Shown here in pieces: positions 7,375-17,061 of a stretch of DNA of 40,939 nt. The notes beneath the pieces were generated by a model. That model saw only the letters and a list, made by a program, of their open reading frames with translations, was not told the origin of the DNA and did not search any database. Position 1 is the first letter of the stretch. Every line of letters begins with the position of its first letter. Origin of the DNA: an uncultured Lachnospiraceae bacterium (GTDB lineage Bacteria > Bacillota > Clostridia > Lachnospirales > Lachnospiraceae); contig URRQ01000019.1 of the NCBI GenBank assembly GCA_900550235.1, forward strand, positions 1 through 40,939, given 5' to 3'. Made by a program: the position numbers and the translations under genes.

Positions 7375-7830
7375 TTATACAGTCATACCAGCGCTTTTCG
7401 GCTGAATCGTAATCTCAATCTCACATTCAGCAATCGCTTCTTCATTCACTTCCAAATTATAATGAATGTTTACAAAAATTCGTTCCTCTTCTTCTACCAC
7501 TTCCATATATTTTGTATGAATGCCCATCATAAGTTGTCCAAATGGAGTCTTATATCCTGTAAGATGTTTCTTACCTTGCTCAAATATCATATGGGTATTG
7601 GTGATTCCGTTCTTCATGATTTCAATCATATTTTTATCTGAAATCTTTATTTTATTTTTTGTAACTCCCGGTATACCCTCTGCCACTTCGTCATACAAGA
7701 TATAATGTTTCCCATTTTTGCAGAAATAGCTAGCAGGAGTAACGACTTCAATTGGTCCATCTGTCAAATCTCCTTTTTCAATAGCATCTGTATGCATTCC
7801 TGCTATTGTAATCAATACATCTTTTGTCAT
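7375..7830 (-). CDS. DUF1934 (YwiB-like) family protein
   Basis: This 151-residue protein starts MTKDVLITIAGMHTD and matches the DUF1934 family, predicted to form a small lipocalin-like beta-barrel in the cytoplasm. Alternating hydrophobic and polar residues throughout (for example YMEVVEEEERIFVNIHYNLEV) fit a beta-barrel. It follows murI by 8 bases and is the last gene of the run that includes dnaE, pfkA and murI. No enzyme activity is known for the family and no catalytic motif is evident. Confidence 0.85.
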   Translation of the reverse strand: MTKDVLITIAGMHTDAIEKGDLTDGPIEVVTPASYFCKNGKHYILYDEVAEGIPGVTKNKIKISDKNMIEIMKNGITNTHMIFEQGKKHLTGYKTPFGQLMMGIHTKYMEVVEEEERIFVNIHYNLEVNEEAIAECEIEITIQPKSAGMTV

Positions 7831-7838
7831 CTTATCTC

Positions 7839-8654
7839 CTAGTATTCTTCTATATTAATATGTTCAATCCAATTGATGTTACATGGAAGGATTGAATTCG
7901 CAAAATTTTTAAATTTTACAGGAGCGTCACTCGAATAAAATTCATACCAAGCTTTCGTTCCGTCTTTTTTCTCCATCTCTTCCTCAGCCAACATTTTTTT
8001 CAAATCCATTGCTGTCTCATATGCCGGATTCACAATATGGATTTCTTCCCCCATATATTCATGGATATCAGATCGAAGAAGCGGGTAATGCGTACAACCG
8101 AGGATTAAAGTGTCAATTCCGGATTTTCTCATATCTTGAAGATAGATATCAATAATTTGACGCGTAACCTCATGTTTTGCAAAACCTTCTTCAATCAACG
8201 GTACAAAAAGAGGACAAGCTTTTCCGACTACCTCGACACTTGGATCTTCCTCCTGCATCAGTTTCGTGTACATTTCACTTTTAATGGTCGCTTCTGTACC
8301 AATGACCCCGATTTTTTTATTCCTTGTTTCTCTCACCGCAGCTCTCGCTCCCGGCACAACCACTCCAAGAATCGGAAGATTGGTTTCTTTTCTTACAATA
8401 TCCAGCGCCAATGCACTTGCTGTATTGCATGCAATCACAATCGCTTTTACTTCTTTTGTCTGAAGAAAACGAATGATCTGCCTTGAGAAACGAATGATCG
8501 TATCTTTGGATTTACTTCCGTAAGGTACTCTTGCAGAATCCCCGAAATAGACTATATTTTCATTGGGAAGATGGCGCATGATTTCTCTCATAACAGTTAA
8601 TCCGCCTACTCCCGAATCAAACACCCCGATTGGTGCATTATTATTGTTACACAA
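7839..8654 (-). CDS. murI: Glutamate racemase MurI
   Basis: MurI interconverts L- and D-glutamate and supplies D-Glu for peptidoglycan. The 271-residue protein has the N-terminal DSGVGGLTV motif and the two catalytic cysteines in ACNTASALA and LGCTHYPLLRSD. YFGDSARVPYGSKS is also typical. The length is normal. It lies 21 bases after pfkA and 8 before the DUF1934 gene, so it is probably cotranscribed with both. The C-terminal tail beyond the core is about 20 residues. Confidence 0.97.
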   Translation of the reverse strand: MCNNNNAPIGVFDSGVGGLTVMREIMRHLPNENIVYFGDSARVPYGSKSKDTIIRFSRQIIRFLQTKEVKAIVIACNTASALALDIVRKETNLPILGVVVPGARAAVRETRNKKIGVIGTEATIKSEMYTKLMQEEDPSVEVVGKACPLFVPLIEEGFAKHEVTRQIIDIYLQDMRKSGIDTLILGCTHYPLLRSDIHEYMGEEIHIVNPAYETAMDLKKMLAEEEMEKKDGTKAWYEFYSSDAPVKFKNFANSILPCNINWIEHINIEEY

Positions 8655-8675
8655 GATTCTAAATCTCCTTTCGCA

Positions 8676-9650
8676 TTAGATCGATAAATCTTTTGCGATC
8701 TTATACTGATATTCTGGAATTACTTTTTTCATGCTTAATGCTTCATCAATATCAAAATCCAAGTATTCTCCATGCTTATAGCCTACTACACGATTTGTTT
8801 TTCCTTCACAAAGAAGTTCTACTGCTTTTGCTCCCATGATCGATGCATACACACGATCCTTGCAAGTTGGACTTCCGCCACGCTGCATGTGACCTAAAAT
8901 CGTAGCTCGAGTTTCCATTCCGGTTGCTTCCTCAATTCTCTTTGCCATATTCATTGAGTCTCCGATTCCTTCTGCATTGATGATAATATAATGCTTTTTC
9001 CCGCGTTTTCTATTATCTAAAATATTCTGAATGATCTGTTCTTCATTGTAATCGTGTTCTTCCGGAAGAAGAATCTGTTCTGCACCATTGGCAATTCCGC
9101 ACCATAATGCAAGATATCCTGCATCTCTTCCCATTACTTCGATAATACTGCATCTTTCATGAGAAGTAGAAGTATCACGTACTTTATCAATTGCTTCCAT
9201 TGCAGTATTGACCGCTGTATCAAATCCGATCGTATACTCTGTACAATCAATATCAAGGTCAATGGTTCCCGGAATACCAATTGTATTGATCCCCAAATTG
9301 GATAATTTCTGAGCTCCTGCAAAAGATCCGTCTCCGCCGATCACTACAAGTCCTTCGATTCCGTATTTTTTTAAGATTCCAGCCGCTTTTCTCTGTCCTT
9401 CCTCTGTTCGCATTGCCTTACAGCGTGCTGTCTGCAGAATGGTTCCTCCTCGCTGAATGGTGTCGGACACATCTCTTGCATTCAGACTGATTATCTCTTC
9501 TTTTAAGAGTCCGTGATATCCTCTTCGAATTCCTTGCACATTCAGTCCTCTCGCAATTGCGGTTCTTACTACTGCACGAATAGCAGCATTCATCCCCGGT
9601 GCATCTCCACCGCTTGTCAATACTCCGATTGTCTTAATTTGGTTTTCCAT
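8676..9650 (-). CDS. pfkA: ATP-dependent 6-phosphofructokinase PfkA
   Basis: PfkA phosphorylates fructose 6-phosphate, the committed step of glycolysis. The 324-residue product shows GVLTSGGDAPGMNAAIR at the N-terminus, VIGGDGSFAGA, PGTIDLDI with the catalytic aspartate, MGRDAGYLAL and GHMQRGGSP. Gly in GGDGS and in PGTID, rather than Asp and Lys, points to ATP and not pyrophosphate as phosphate donor. The usual TIDND motif reads TIDLD, which I recall from other Lachnospiraceae. The start at 9650 (MENQIKT) is picked for GGAGG just upstream. A gap of 69 bases separates it from dnaE. Confidence 0.96.
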   Translation of the reverse strand: MENQIKTIGVLTSGGDAPGMNAAIRAVVRTAIARGLNVQGIRRGYHGLLKEEIISLNARDVSDTIQRGGTILQTARCKAMRTEEGQRKAAGILKKYGIEGLVVIGGDGSFAGAQKLSNLGINTIGIPGTIDLDIDCTEYTIGFDTAVNTAMEAIDKVRDTSTSHERCSIIEVMGRDAGYLALWCGIANGAEQILLPEEHDYNEEQIIQNILDNRKRGKKHYIIINAEGIGDSMNMAKRIEEATGMETRATILGHMQRGGSPTCKDRVYASIMGAKAVELLCEGKTNRVVGYKHGEYLDFDIDEALSMKKVIPEYQYKIAKDLSI

Positions 9651-9719
9651 CTTCTTCCTCCATCCACCTGATGAGATCAAGTTCTATTTTCTCTATGTAC
9701 GTGTTTTATTTTAACCTAA

Positions 9720-12700
9720 CTATACTTGTTTTTCAATGGATTTTTCCACTACTTTTACCCGTTTTTCTCCATAGCAATTGGTCAATCTGCCAAGCAAAAT
9801 CTGGTCAATTCCTACATTTCGATTCATCGGAAGCCGTTTGATCGCCTTTTCCTCTTTACAGTAAATCACAACCGAATCCGGCCCTTCTGACGACTTTAAC
9901 ATTTGATAAAGATTCTGTTCCTCTTTTAAATATTCTGCTTTGTTCTCATATTGAATCCATAATTCTTTTTTTATTTCTTCAAAAGGTACAATATTTTCAC
10001 AAATCAATTTGCTGGCGCTTTCATCTTCTTCGGACACGCGTCCTCTCACAAATATTTTACTGTCATCGTCCAAATACTGTTTATTCTTTTCGTAATCTTT
10101 CGGAAAAACAACTACTTCTACCGTTCCTAATAGATCTTCCAACGTCAAAAATGCCATGACTTTATTTGTCTTCGTATGCTTAATCGTCTTCGCTGCGATC
10201 AAGCCTCCCACGACTTCTCTTGAGCCATCTCTCACTTTAGAGTGTCCGGTTTCCTCGTCAGGTTGAAAGTCAAGCGTTGTTGCAGAAATACTTCTTCTCC
10301 ATCTCTGCTCATATTCTTCCAATGGATGTCCGCTAACATACACTCCGAGCACTTCTTTTTCAAATGCAAATAAATTCGACTTCTCATATTCTCCTACATT
10401 CGGAAGAGGTATATCAAACTCTTGTTTTTCCTCCTCGCCGACAAGATCAAACAACGTCATTTGACCACTCATAGAATATTTCTTTTCCTGATTCACCTGT
10501 TCCAGAATTTGAATATAAATCATCATTTTCTGTTTTCTTGTTCCTGCAAGACTGTCCAACGCTCCTGATTTGATAAAATTCTCAATCGTTCGTTTGTTTA
10601 CCTCTTTGGAACTCAGTCGTTCAATAAAATTCTTTAACGTCGTAAATGGTTCCCCTAATGTACGTTCTCGAATAATCGCTTCAATTACCGGACGACCGAT
10701 ACTCTTAATTGCTGCAAGTCCATAGCGAATTTTACCACCATCTACAGAAAAGTTTCCTTCTCCTTTATTAATATCCGGCGGTAAAATTTCAATTCCCATT
10801 TGACGGCAAGAATAAATATATTCCGATACTTTTCCCGGGTTGTCAATGACCGACGTCATGAGCGCCGCCATAAATTCTACCGGATAATAGTATTTTAAAT
10901 AGGCTGTCTGATATGCCACAACTGCATAAGCTGCCGCATGAGATTTATTGAATGCGTACTTTGCAAAATCAATCATCTCATCATAGATTTTATTGGCGAC
11001 ACGTTCTGAAATTCCGTTGGCGATACAGCCCGGAACTCCTTCTTCTTCATTGCCGTAGACAAAATTCTGACGTTCCCGCTGCATCACATCGCCTTTTTTC
11101 TTGGACATAGCACGACGTACAAGATCGCTTCGCCCTAATGTATAGCCTGCCAGATCACGCACAATCTGCATAACCTGCTCCTGATAGACGATACAGCCAT
11201 ACGTCGGTTTTAAAATCGGCTCAAGCTGTGGACAATCGTAAGTAATGGCGCCTGTATTATTTTTCCCTTTGATATACTGTGGAATAAAATCCATAGGTCC
11301 CGGACGATACAGGGAAATTCCTGCTATGATATCTTCCAGATTCTGTGGTTTCAATTCTTTCATGAAGCTTTTCATTCCGCTGGATTCCAGCTGAAATACC
11401 CCATCTGTTCTTCCGGTTCCAATCGAATCCAATACGGCTTTATCATTATAATCAATGGCATGCATGTCAATGACTTTTCCCGTACTTTTTTCTGCCAGTT
11501 TTACTGCATTTTGGATCACGGTGAGCGTACGAAGTCCAAGGAAATCCATTTTCAAAAGTCCCAGTTCTTCCAATGTTGTCATTGTAAACTGTGTTGTGAC
11601 CGCTCCGTCTGCCCCAAGAGATAGTGGAACATATTCATCTACCGATTTCTGACTGATCACAACTCCGGCAGCATGCATGGAAGTATGCCGCGGCAGACCT
11701 TCCAAGCGAAGGGACATATCAATCAATTCTTTTACCTGCGGATCATTTTCATATACCTTTTTCAATTCCGGATTGTTGAGTGCTTTGGTCAACGTAATAT
11801 TCAGTTCTGTCGGTATCATTTTGGCAATACTATCCACAAATGCATACGGAAGATCCATTACCCGTCCCACATCACGGATTACACCACGGGCAGCCATCGT
11901 ACCAAATGTGACAATCTGCACAACTCGGTCCGCTCCATATTTTCTCACAACATAGTCAATGACTTCCTGTCTTCTTTCGAAACAGAAATCAATATCAATA
12001 TCGGGCATGGATACTCGTTCCGGATTCAAAAAACGTTCAAAAAGAAGCTGATATTTGATTGGATCGATATCTGTAATCCCAAGCGTATAGGATACGATAC
12101 TTCCCGCTGCACTTCCTCGCCCCGGACCGACCATAATCTCATGATCCCTTGCATATTTGATAAAATCCCACACAATCAGGAAGTAATCCACATACCCCAT
12201 CTTTTGTATGACACCCAATTCATATTCCAGGCGTTCTTTTAGTTCTTCCGTTACCGGTGTGTATCTTCTCTCTAGACCTTCAAAACAAAGTTTATTCAAA
12301 TATTCCCATGACGTATAACCTTCCGGCACATCATACCTTGGAAGCTTCGTGACACCAAATTCTATCTCCACTTCACAGCGATCTGCAATTTTCTGCGTAT
12401 TTTCAAGAGCCTGAAGTGCATAAGGGAATAGCGCAGCCATCTCTTCCGGAGACTTCACATAGTATTGTCCACCTTCATATCGCATACGATTCTCATCATC
12501 TAGTTTCTTTCCCGTCTGAATACAAAGAAGAATGTCATGCGGTTTTTCATCTTCTGCAAATGTATAATGAACATCATTCGTAGCAACCAGTTCAATGCCT
12601 GTATCTTGAGACAAACGTAGCAGTTGTTGGTTAACCATACCTTGCTCAGGGATTCCATGATCTTGCAGTTCTAAATAAAAGTGATCTTTTCCGAATATCT

Positions 12701-13190
12701 TTTCATAACGCTCTGCAGCTCTTTTTGCTTCTTCATACATACTTCTTGCCAGATTTCTCTGTACTTCTCCGGCAAGACAGGCGCTCAGCGCAATGATTCC
12801 TTCATGATATTCTTCCAACAATTCCAAATCTACACGAGGTTTATAATAATATCCTTCTACAAAACCTTTGGATACAATTTTTACAAGATTGGCATATCCT
12901 TTATTATTCTCTGCCAAAAGAACAAGATGATAATAGCGGTCTTCATTGATCCCTGCCTCTTTGTCAAACCGCGATCCTGGCGCTACATAGACTTCACACC
13001 CAAGAATCGGTTTGATCCCTACCTCTTTCGCCGCACGGTAAAAATCGATCACGCCGAACATGACACCGTGATCTGTAATCGCCGCACTATTCATTCCAAG
13101 TTCTTTCACTCTTGCAACATATTCTTTGATCTTATTCGAACCATCTAATAAACTGTATTCCGTATGAACATGTAAGTGTGCAAAATTCAT
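9720..13190 (-). CDS. dnaE: DNA polymerase III subunit alpha DnaE
   Basis: This is a replicative C-family DNA polymerase. In Firmicutes DnaE usually extends primers while PolC does most elongation. The 1156-residue protein has an N-terminal PHP domain (HLHVHTEYSLLDG, AITDHGVMFG), the polymerase motif PGRGSAAGS (about 356-364) and the catalytic acid cluster PDIDIDF (396-402). A helix-hairpin-helix region and an OB-fold region (around VRDGSREVVGGLIA) follow. There is no internal exonuclease, so it is the DnaE1 form rather than PolC. The start lies 2 bases after the cvfB stop. Length is full. Confidence 0.97.
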   Translation of the reverse strand: MNFAHLHVHTEYSLLDGSNKIKEYVARVKELGMNSAAITDHGVMFGVIDFYRAAKEVGIKPILGCEVYVAPGSRFDKEAGINEDRYYHLVLLAENNKGYANLVKIVSKGFVEGYYYKPRVDLELLEEYHEGIIALSACLAGEVQRNLARSMYEEAKRAAERYEKIFGKDHFYLELQDHGIPEQGMVNQQLLRLSQDTGIELVATNDVHYTFAEDEKPHDILLCIQTGKKLDDENRMRYEGGQYYVKSPEEMAALFPYALQALENTQKIADRCEVEIEFGVTKLPRYDVPEGYTSWEYLNKLCFEGLERRYTPVTEELKERLEYELGVIQKMGYVDYFLIVWDFIKYARDHEIMVGPGRGSAAGSIVSYTLGITDIDPIKYQLLFERFLNPERVSMPDIDIDFCFERRQEVIDYVVRKYGADRVVQIVTFGTMAARGVIRDVGRVMDLPYAFVDSIAKMIPTELNITLTKALNNPELKKVYENDPQVKELIDMSLRLEGLPRHTSMHAAGVVISQKSVDEYVPLSLGADGAVTTQFTMTTLEELGLLKMDFLGLRTLTVIQNAVKLAEKSTGKVIDMHAIDYNDKAVLDSIGTGRTDGVFQLESSGMKSFMKELKPQNLEDIIAGISLYRPGPMDFIPQYIKGKNNTGAITYDCPQLEPILKPTYGCIVYQEQVMQIVRDLAGYTLGRSDLVRRAMSKKKGDVMQRERQNFVYGNEEEGVPGCIANGISERVANKIYDEMIDFAKYAFNKSHAAAYAVVAYQTAYLKYYYPVEFMAALMTSVIDNPGKVSEYIYSCRQMGIEILPPDINKGEGNFSVDGGKIRYGLAAIKSIGRPVIEAIIRERTLGEPFTTLKNFIERLSSKEVNKRTIENFIKSGALDSLAGTRKQKMMIYIQILEQVNQEKKYSMSGQMTLFDLVGEEEKQEFDIPLPNVGEYEKSNLFAFEKEVLGVYVSGHPLEEYEQRWRRSISATTLDFQPDEETGHSKVRDGSREVVGGLIAAKTIKHTKTNKVMAFLTLEDLLGTVEVVVFPKDYEKNKQYLDDDSKIFVRGRVSEEDESASKLICENIVPFEEIKKELWIQYENKAEYLKEEQNLYQMLKSSEGPDSVVIYCKEEKAIKRLPMNRNVGIDQILLGRLTNCYGEKRVKVVEKSIEKQV

Positions 13191-13192
13191 AG

Positions 13193-14026
13193 TTATCCTC
13201 TATTTCTAATCGTAATCGTTTCATTTGTAATCGTGATTTTTCCTTCTTTTAATAATCGTCCGACTGCACGTTTGAACGCATTTTTACTCAATCCAAATTC
13301 TTTTTTGATCAATTCCGGATCTGCTTTATCCGTAAATGGAAGTGTTCCTCCATATTCTTCCATTCTCTTATAAATCAGGTTCGCATCCTGATCCATCTGC
13401 TCCGGAATCTTATTTCGAATACTCAAGTCTAATTTTCCATCTTCTTTTACAGCAGCAACACGCGCTTCGATCACTTGTCCCACTCGCAATTTCCCGTAAA
13501 CTTCTTTTTTCGGAATCAATGCAGAATATAGATTATCTACAGCTACAAACACGCCAAATTCAGGACTCGTATCATAGATGATTCCTGTTACATGATTGTC
13601 TTTTTTATATGGAGAATCTTGACGAAGAAGTCCATATACTTTCATTGTTGCGCATAATCGTTCACTTTTATCAATATAAAGCGACACAAGATATTTGTCT
13701 CCTTTTTCCACACGAGCCGTCTGCTGACGAAATGGAAGGAACAGATCTTTTTCCAGTCCCCAATCCAAGAATGCTCCATATTTTCCGGTATCCGCAACTG
13801 TCAAAACCGCCAATTCTCCAAGTGTTACCTTTGGTTCATTTGTTGTTGCAATCAATCGATCCGAAGAATCCTTATATAAAAATACTTCCACCGGATCTCC
13901 GATCTCTACTCCTTCCGGCACCTGTTTTTTAGGAAGCAGTACTTTTTCTTCCTCATTTCCAAGGTACACCCCAAAGTCTACTTTCTTTACTACCATTAAC
14001 ATCTGTTTTTTTCCTAATTTCACCAT
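13193..14026 (-). CDS. cvfB: CvfB-like S1 RNA-binding regulator
   Basis: CvfB-family proteins bind RNA through S1-like domains and, in Staphylococcus, affect virulence gene expression. The 277-residue product carries repeated S1-like barrels, for example VTGIIYDTSPEFGVFVAVDN and KYGAFLDWGLEKDLFLP. It ends with a winged-helix-like segment (KKEFGLSKNAFKRAVGRLLKEGKI), as in the family. It is packed 2 bases after the thioesterase gene and 2 before dnaE, so translation is likely coupled. The family call is firm; the biological role in this organism is not known. Confidence 0.9.
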   Translation of the reverse strand: MVKLGKKQMLMVVKKVDFGVYLGNEEEKVLLPKKQVPEGVEIGDPVEVFLYKDSSDRLIATTNEPKVTLGELAVLTVADTGKYGAFLDWGLEKDLFLPFRQQTARVEKGDKYLVSLYIDKSERLCATMKVYGLLRQDSPYKKDNHVTGIIYDTSPEFGVFVAVDNLYSALIPKKEVYGKLRVGQVIEARVAAVKEDGKLDLSIRNKIPEQMDQDANLIYKRMEEYGGTLPFTDKADPELIKKEFGLSKNAFKRAVGRLLKEGKITITNETITIRNRG

Positions 14027-14028
14027 GA

Positions 14029-14736
14029 TTATTCTCCTGTAAATTCTACTGCAGCAAATAACTGCCCATCTTTATCACAAAGTTTCACTATCGTACTCTT
14101 CTCGTCTTCATGGATCATCGGATACATAATATCTCCGTATACTGCCGATTTCTTATATTCCACACGAATCTGTCCAAGAAACATCTCTTTCGGCAATAAC
14201 TCTAATGCCATTTCTATGTATCTGCTGTTATTCACGTGTCCATTCGTATCAATTTGAGCTTTTCTAACCGGAAAAGACGGTCTTTCTTCCCACTCAGCCG
14301 GAAGCGCGAGTTTCCTCGGCGCATAGTCCATCTCGAGCTTTGGCTCTATCTGATATGCGGCAATCTCCTCTTCTGTCGGCTTGGTCGGACGTCCCTTTCC
14401 CATATCCATAAACACCCAAATGGAGTTGGCATAAGCAAGTATTTCACCCTTCTCATCCTTCAACACAAAATTTCTCGTACCATAAAGCCCATGAAATTCT
14501 GTTGGCCATGTACTTATTTCCACATACTCTCCGATCTTCGGATAACGTTTCACAACAATTTGCCAGGAAGAGAGAACCCAACCTCTCTTATGCGCTTCTA
14601 AAAATTCGATTCCCACTCCAATGTCTTCTGATTGAAACGTACTGCTATCTTGAAAATAATTCACGATTCCTGTCAAAGTCAAATGCTTCGTGTGATCTGT
14701 TTCACTATAACGTACCCTTTGCTTCATTGTATACAT
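14029..14736 (-). CDS. Acyl-ACP thioesterase (double hotdog fold)
   Basis: The 235-residue protein belongs to the bacterial FatA/FatB-like acyl-ACP thioesterase family, which releases free fatty acids from acyl carrier protein. Two hotdog halves are visible: the N-terminal RVRYSETDHTKHLTLTGIVN and, after a linker, the second half with QIDTNGHVNNSRYIEMALE, which carries the active-site D/N/H region. WPTEFHGLYGTRNF between them is typical. It follows spoIIR by 11 bases. Chain-length preference cannot be predicted. Confidence 0.9.
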   Translation of the reverse strand: MYTMKQRVRYSETDHTKHLTLTGIVNYFQDSSTFQSEDIGVGIEFLEAHKRGWVLSSWQIVVKRYPKIGEYVEISTWPTEFHGLYGTRNFVLKDEKGEILAYANSIWVFMDMGKGRPTKPTEEEIAAYQIEPKLEMDYAPRKLALPAEWEERPSFPVRKAQIDTNGHVNNSRYIEMALELLPKEMFLGQIRVEYKKSAVYGDIMYPMIHEDEKSTIVKLCDKDGQLFAAVEFTGE

Positions 14737-14747
14737 GCCTATTCCTC

Positions 14748-15404
14748 CTAGTCATCGTCCTTTCCAAAAAAGAACCATTTTATCTTAAATTTTGACGTTG
14801 CCGTCACCATTTCGTACTCCTCTTCTTCCAAAACTGTCTCCAATTCTTGTTTTCCTTCCTTTGGCACTACTGCATGTACCGAATCCCAAAAGCAAAGATT
14901 AGGGTACAGAACACACCACCAGTTTTTTCCTTTGGCGCTTCCGATTTCAATACGTAATGCTTCATACCAACCTGCCGGAAACATAACATCTCCGTACGTT
15001 TTATCCGGAAAATAGCTGGTTGTAAGTTCTGCTTTTACCGAATAGGTATATCCTTCTTCCCTGATAACTTCCTGCGCTACTTTTTCCAGCTCTCCCGCAT
15101 GACTTCTCGTCCATGCTTTTGTCATCTCAACATTCTTCGCATTTGGAAGCTGTTCTTTCATGTAGGAAATTACCCGTTCCTTTACTTTCATTTTCAAGTT
15201 TTGGTCATTTTCTCTATCACTATTGGCAAGTACATGAAATCGAAGTACTTCCCCGGCAAGTTTATGCTGAACCTCTGACACTTTTGCTTCTACTTTCTGT
15301 ATACGTTGTTCAACCAGCATTCCTGTAGATATTCCCGCGATCAACATAGCAATCGCCATACAAATACTTGTCCTTATATAACTTTTTTTCTTCCATTCTG
15401 TCAT
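14748..15404 (-). CDS. spoIIR: Stage II sporulation protein R
   Basis: SpoIIR is made in the forespore under sigma F and signals across the septum to SpoIIGA so that pro-sigma-E is processed in the mother cell. The 218-residue protein has an N-terminal membrane or signal helix (about 9-30). The conserved body includes LRFHVLANSDRENDQNLKMK (about 54-73) and YGDVMFPAGWYEALRIEIG, then NWWCVLYPNLCFWD. This is good evidence that the organism forms endospores. The 80-base gap upstream contains GGAAAGAAT, which fits a sigma F -10 element, but the -35 is poor. Confidence 0.95.
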   Translation of the reverse strand: MTEWKKKSYIRTSICMAIAMLIAGISTGMLVEQRIQKVEAKVSEVQHKLAGEVLRFHVLANSDRENDQNLKMKVKERVISYMKEQLPNAKNVEMTKAWTRSHAGELEKVAQEVIREEGYTYSVKAELTTSYFPDKTYGDVMFPAGWYEALRIEIGSAKGKNWWCVLYPNLCFWDSVHAVVPKEGKQELETVLEEEEYEMVTATSKFKIKWFFFGKDDD

Positions 15405-15484
15405 AGTATGTAATCCTCTCTTCCCAATATTCTTTCCTGTGAAAAAAGGATTACCGGAAATTCATCATTTATTCCGATTCTTTA

Positions 15485-16165
15485 CTATTTTTTTGTACGG
15501 ATTGAATCAATCACAGCCGCAACCTGATTGTCAATATGACGGCATACTACCTCAGCCGCTTCTTTTTTCTTACGCCTTTCAATATTTTGAATAATCTCCT
15601 GATGTTCCTCGATCAAAGTCGAATGGACTTCTTTCTTTTTCAAATGCTCGACACGATAGCGATACATCTGTTCTCTAAAATTATTCAAAAGCTGAATCAG
15701 ACGTTCATTCCCTGTTGCCATAAAAATGACATCATGAAATTTTACATCTACCTCTGCAATTTTTGTTACATCATCAATTTTTAGGATTTCTTCAAATTCT
15801 TTTGCAGCTTCTTTCAATTCACGAATTTGCATTTTGGTCATTCGATCACATGCAAGGTTCACCGCAAGTTCTTCCAACGCTTTCCGTACTTCCAAAACAT
15901 CACGCAGACTCTTTTCCGTAATATCCGCTACTTCAGCGCCTCTCCTTGGAATAACGATTACCAATCCTTCTAATTCTAACTTACGAATCGCCTCACGAAT
16001 CGGCGTACGGCTTACACCGAGTTTATTTGCAAGCTGAATCTCCATCAAACGTTCTCCCGGCTTCAATTCTCCTCTTAAAATCGCCTGACGAAGTGTATTG
16101 AATACAACATCTCTAAGTGGCAGATATTCGTTCATATTCAATGTAAAGTTTGCTTCCATTCCCAT
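15485..16165 (-). CDS. GntR family transcriptional regulator (FCD/FadR-type)
   Basis: The 226-residue protein has an N-terminal winged helix (about 12-77) with the GntR signature LRGELKPGERLMEIQLANKLGVSRTPIREA split over the two helices. A helical FCD ligand domain (about 85-220) includes VDVKFHDVIFMATGN and the HIDNQV end, where histidines and an aspartate usually bind a metal. The start has GGAG within the last codons of ispE, so the two genes are coupled. Its ligand is unknown. Two GTATAC-centred palindromes upstream of ispE could be its operators. Confidence 0.92.
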   Translation of the reverse strand: MGMEANFTLNMNEYLPLRDVVFNTLRQAILRGELKPGERLMEIQLANKLGVSRTPIREAIRKLELEGLVIVIPRRGAEVADITEKSLRDVLEVRKALEELAVNLACDRMTKMQIRELKEAAKEFEEILKIDDVTKIAEVDVKFHDVIFMATGNERLIQLLNNFREQMYRYRVEHLKKKEVHSTLIEEHQEIIQNIERRKKKEAAEVVCRHIDNQVAAVIDSIRTKK

Positions 16166-16167
16166 TG

Positions 16168-17043
16168 TTATCTCCTTCTTGTATTATGAATATTGGTCAC
16201 ATAAATCTGTTTCGCCAATTTTTTCTCCTTAAGTACATTATACGCTTTTTTCGCGGTTCTCCGGTCCTCAAATATTCCAAATACAGTCGGTCCGCTTCCA
16301 CTCATCATAGCGTTCAGCGCACCTTCCTGTTTCATCACCTGTTTGATGTTCTCTATTACCGGATATAAGTCAATTGTTACGCCTTCCAATACATTCCCCA
16401 TCGAGGATGCAACTTCTGCAAGCTTCCCATTCTCCAATCCTAACATCAAACGATCAATATCCGGATGTTCCACATCCTTTAAAGCATCAAATTTCTCATA
16501 TACAATTTTTGTGGATACACTGATCCCCGGCTTTGCGATCAAAACATAGCATTTCGGCATTGGAGGAAGAGGAGTCAAAATCTCCCCAATCCCTTCAGCC
16601 AAAACCGTTCCCCGCATAATACAATACGGTACGTCTGCTCCTAGTTTCACACCTCTGTCCTTCAACTGTTGCTCTGTAAGTCCAAGCCCGTACATCCGAT
16701 TCATTCCAAACAATACAGCCGCCGCATTAGTGCTTCCCCCTGCCATTCCTGCAGCTACCGGAATATATTTTTTAAGTCGAATCCGAATTCCTTCTGTAAT
16801 TCCAAATTCATCTTGTAATAATTTTGCCGCTTTGTATGCAATATTATTCTCATCTACAGGAAGATAGGAAAGATTCGTTTCCAAATGGATTCCCGGTTCT
16901 TTTGTTTTTTCAAGAATTACGTCATCATAAAGATGAATAGTCTGCATGACCATTCGAACATCATGATATCCATTTTCTCTTCTTCCAAGTACATCAAGAC
17001 CTAAATTAATCTTCGCCAATGCCTTCAGTTCTAATTTATCCAT
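16168..17043 (-). CDS. ispE: 4-diphosphocytidyl-2-C-methyl-D-erythritol kinase IspE
   Basis: IspE phosphorylates CDP-methylerythritol in the non-mevalonate isoprenoid pathway. The 291-residue GHMP kinase shows the substrate motif LKALAKINLGLDVLGRRENG split near the N-terminus, the ATP loop PVAAGMAGGSTNAAA (about 95-109) and the C-terminal MMSGSGPTVFG. The start at 17043 has AAAGGAG upstream. It follows the sipL-like gene by 33 bases and overlaps regulation with gntR downstream. The gap before it contains a possible promoter and operator pair. Confidence 0.97.
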   Translation of the reverse strand: MDKLELKALAKINLGLDVLGRRENGYHDVRMVMQTIHLYDDVILEKTKEPGIHLETNLSYLPVDENNIAYKAAKLLQDEFGITEGIRIRLKKYIPVAAGMAGGSTNAAAVLFGMNRMYGLGLTEQQLKDRGVKLGADVPYCIMRGTVLAEGIGEILTPLPPMPKCYVLIAKPGISVSTKIVYEKFDALKDVEHPDIDRLMLGLENGKLAEVASSMGNVLEGVTIDLYPVIENIKQVMKQEGALNAMMSGSGPTVFGIFEDRRTAKKAYNVLKEKKLAKQIYVTNIHNTRRR

Positions 17044-17061
17044 AGTCCGCTCCTTTGTATC

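Noticed and set aside
8676..9650. Pyrophosphate-dependent phosphofructokinase because of the TIDLD variant
   Set aside because: The donor-determining positions are Gly in GGDGS and PGTID, which indicates ATP; the N-to-L change is outside those positions.
15405..15484. Sigma F promoter before spoIIR
   Set aside because: GGAAAGAAT fits the -10 consensus, but no GTATA-like -35 is found at the proper distance, so it is not listed as a feature.
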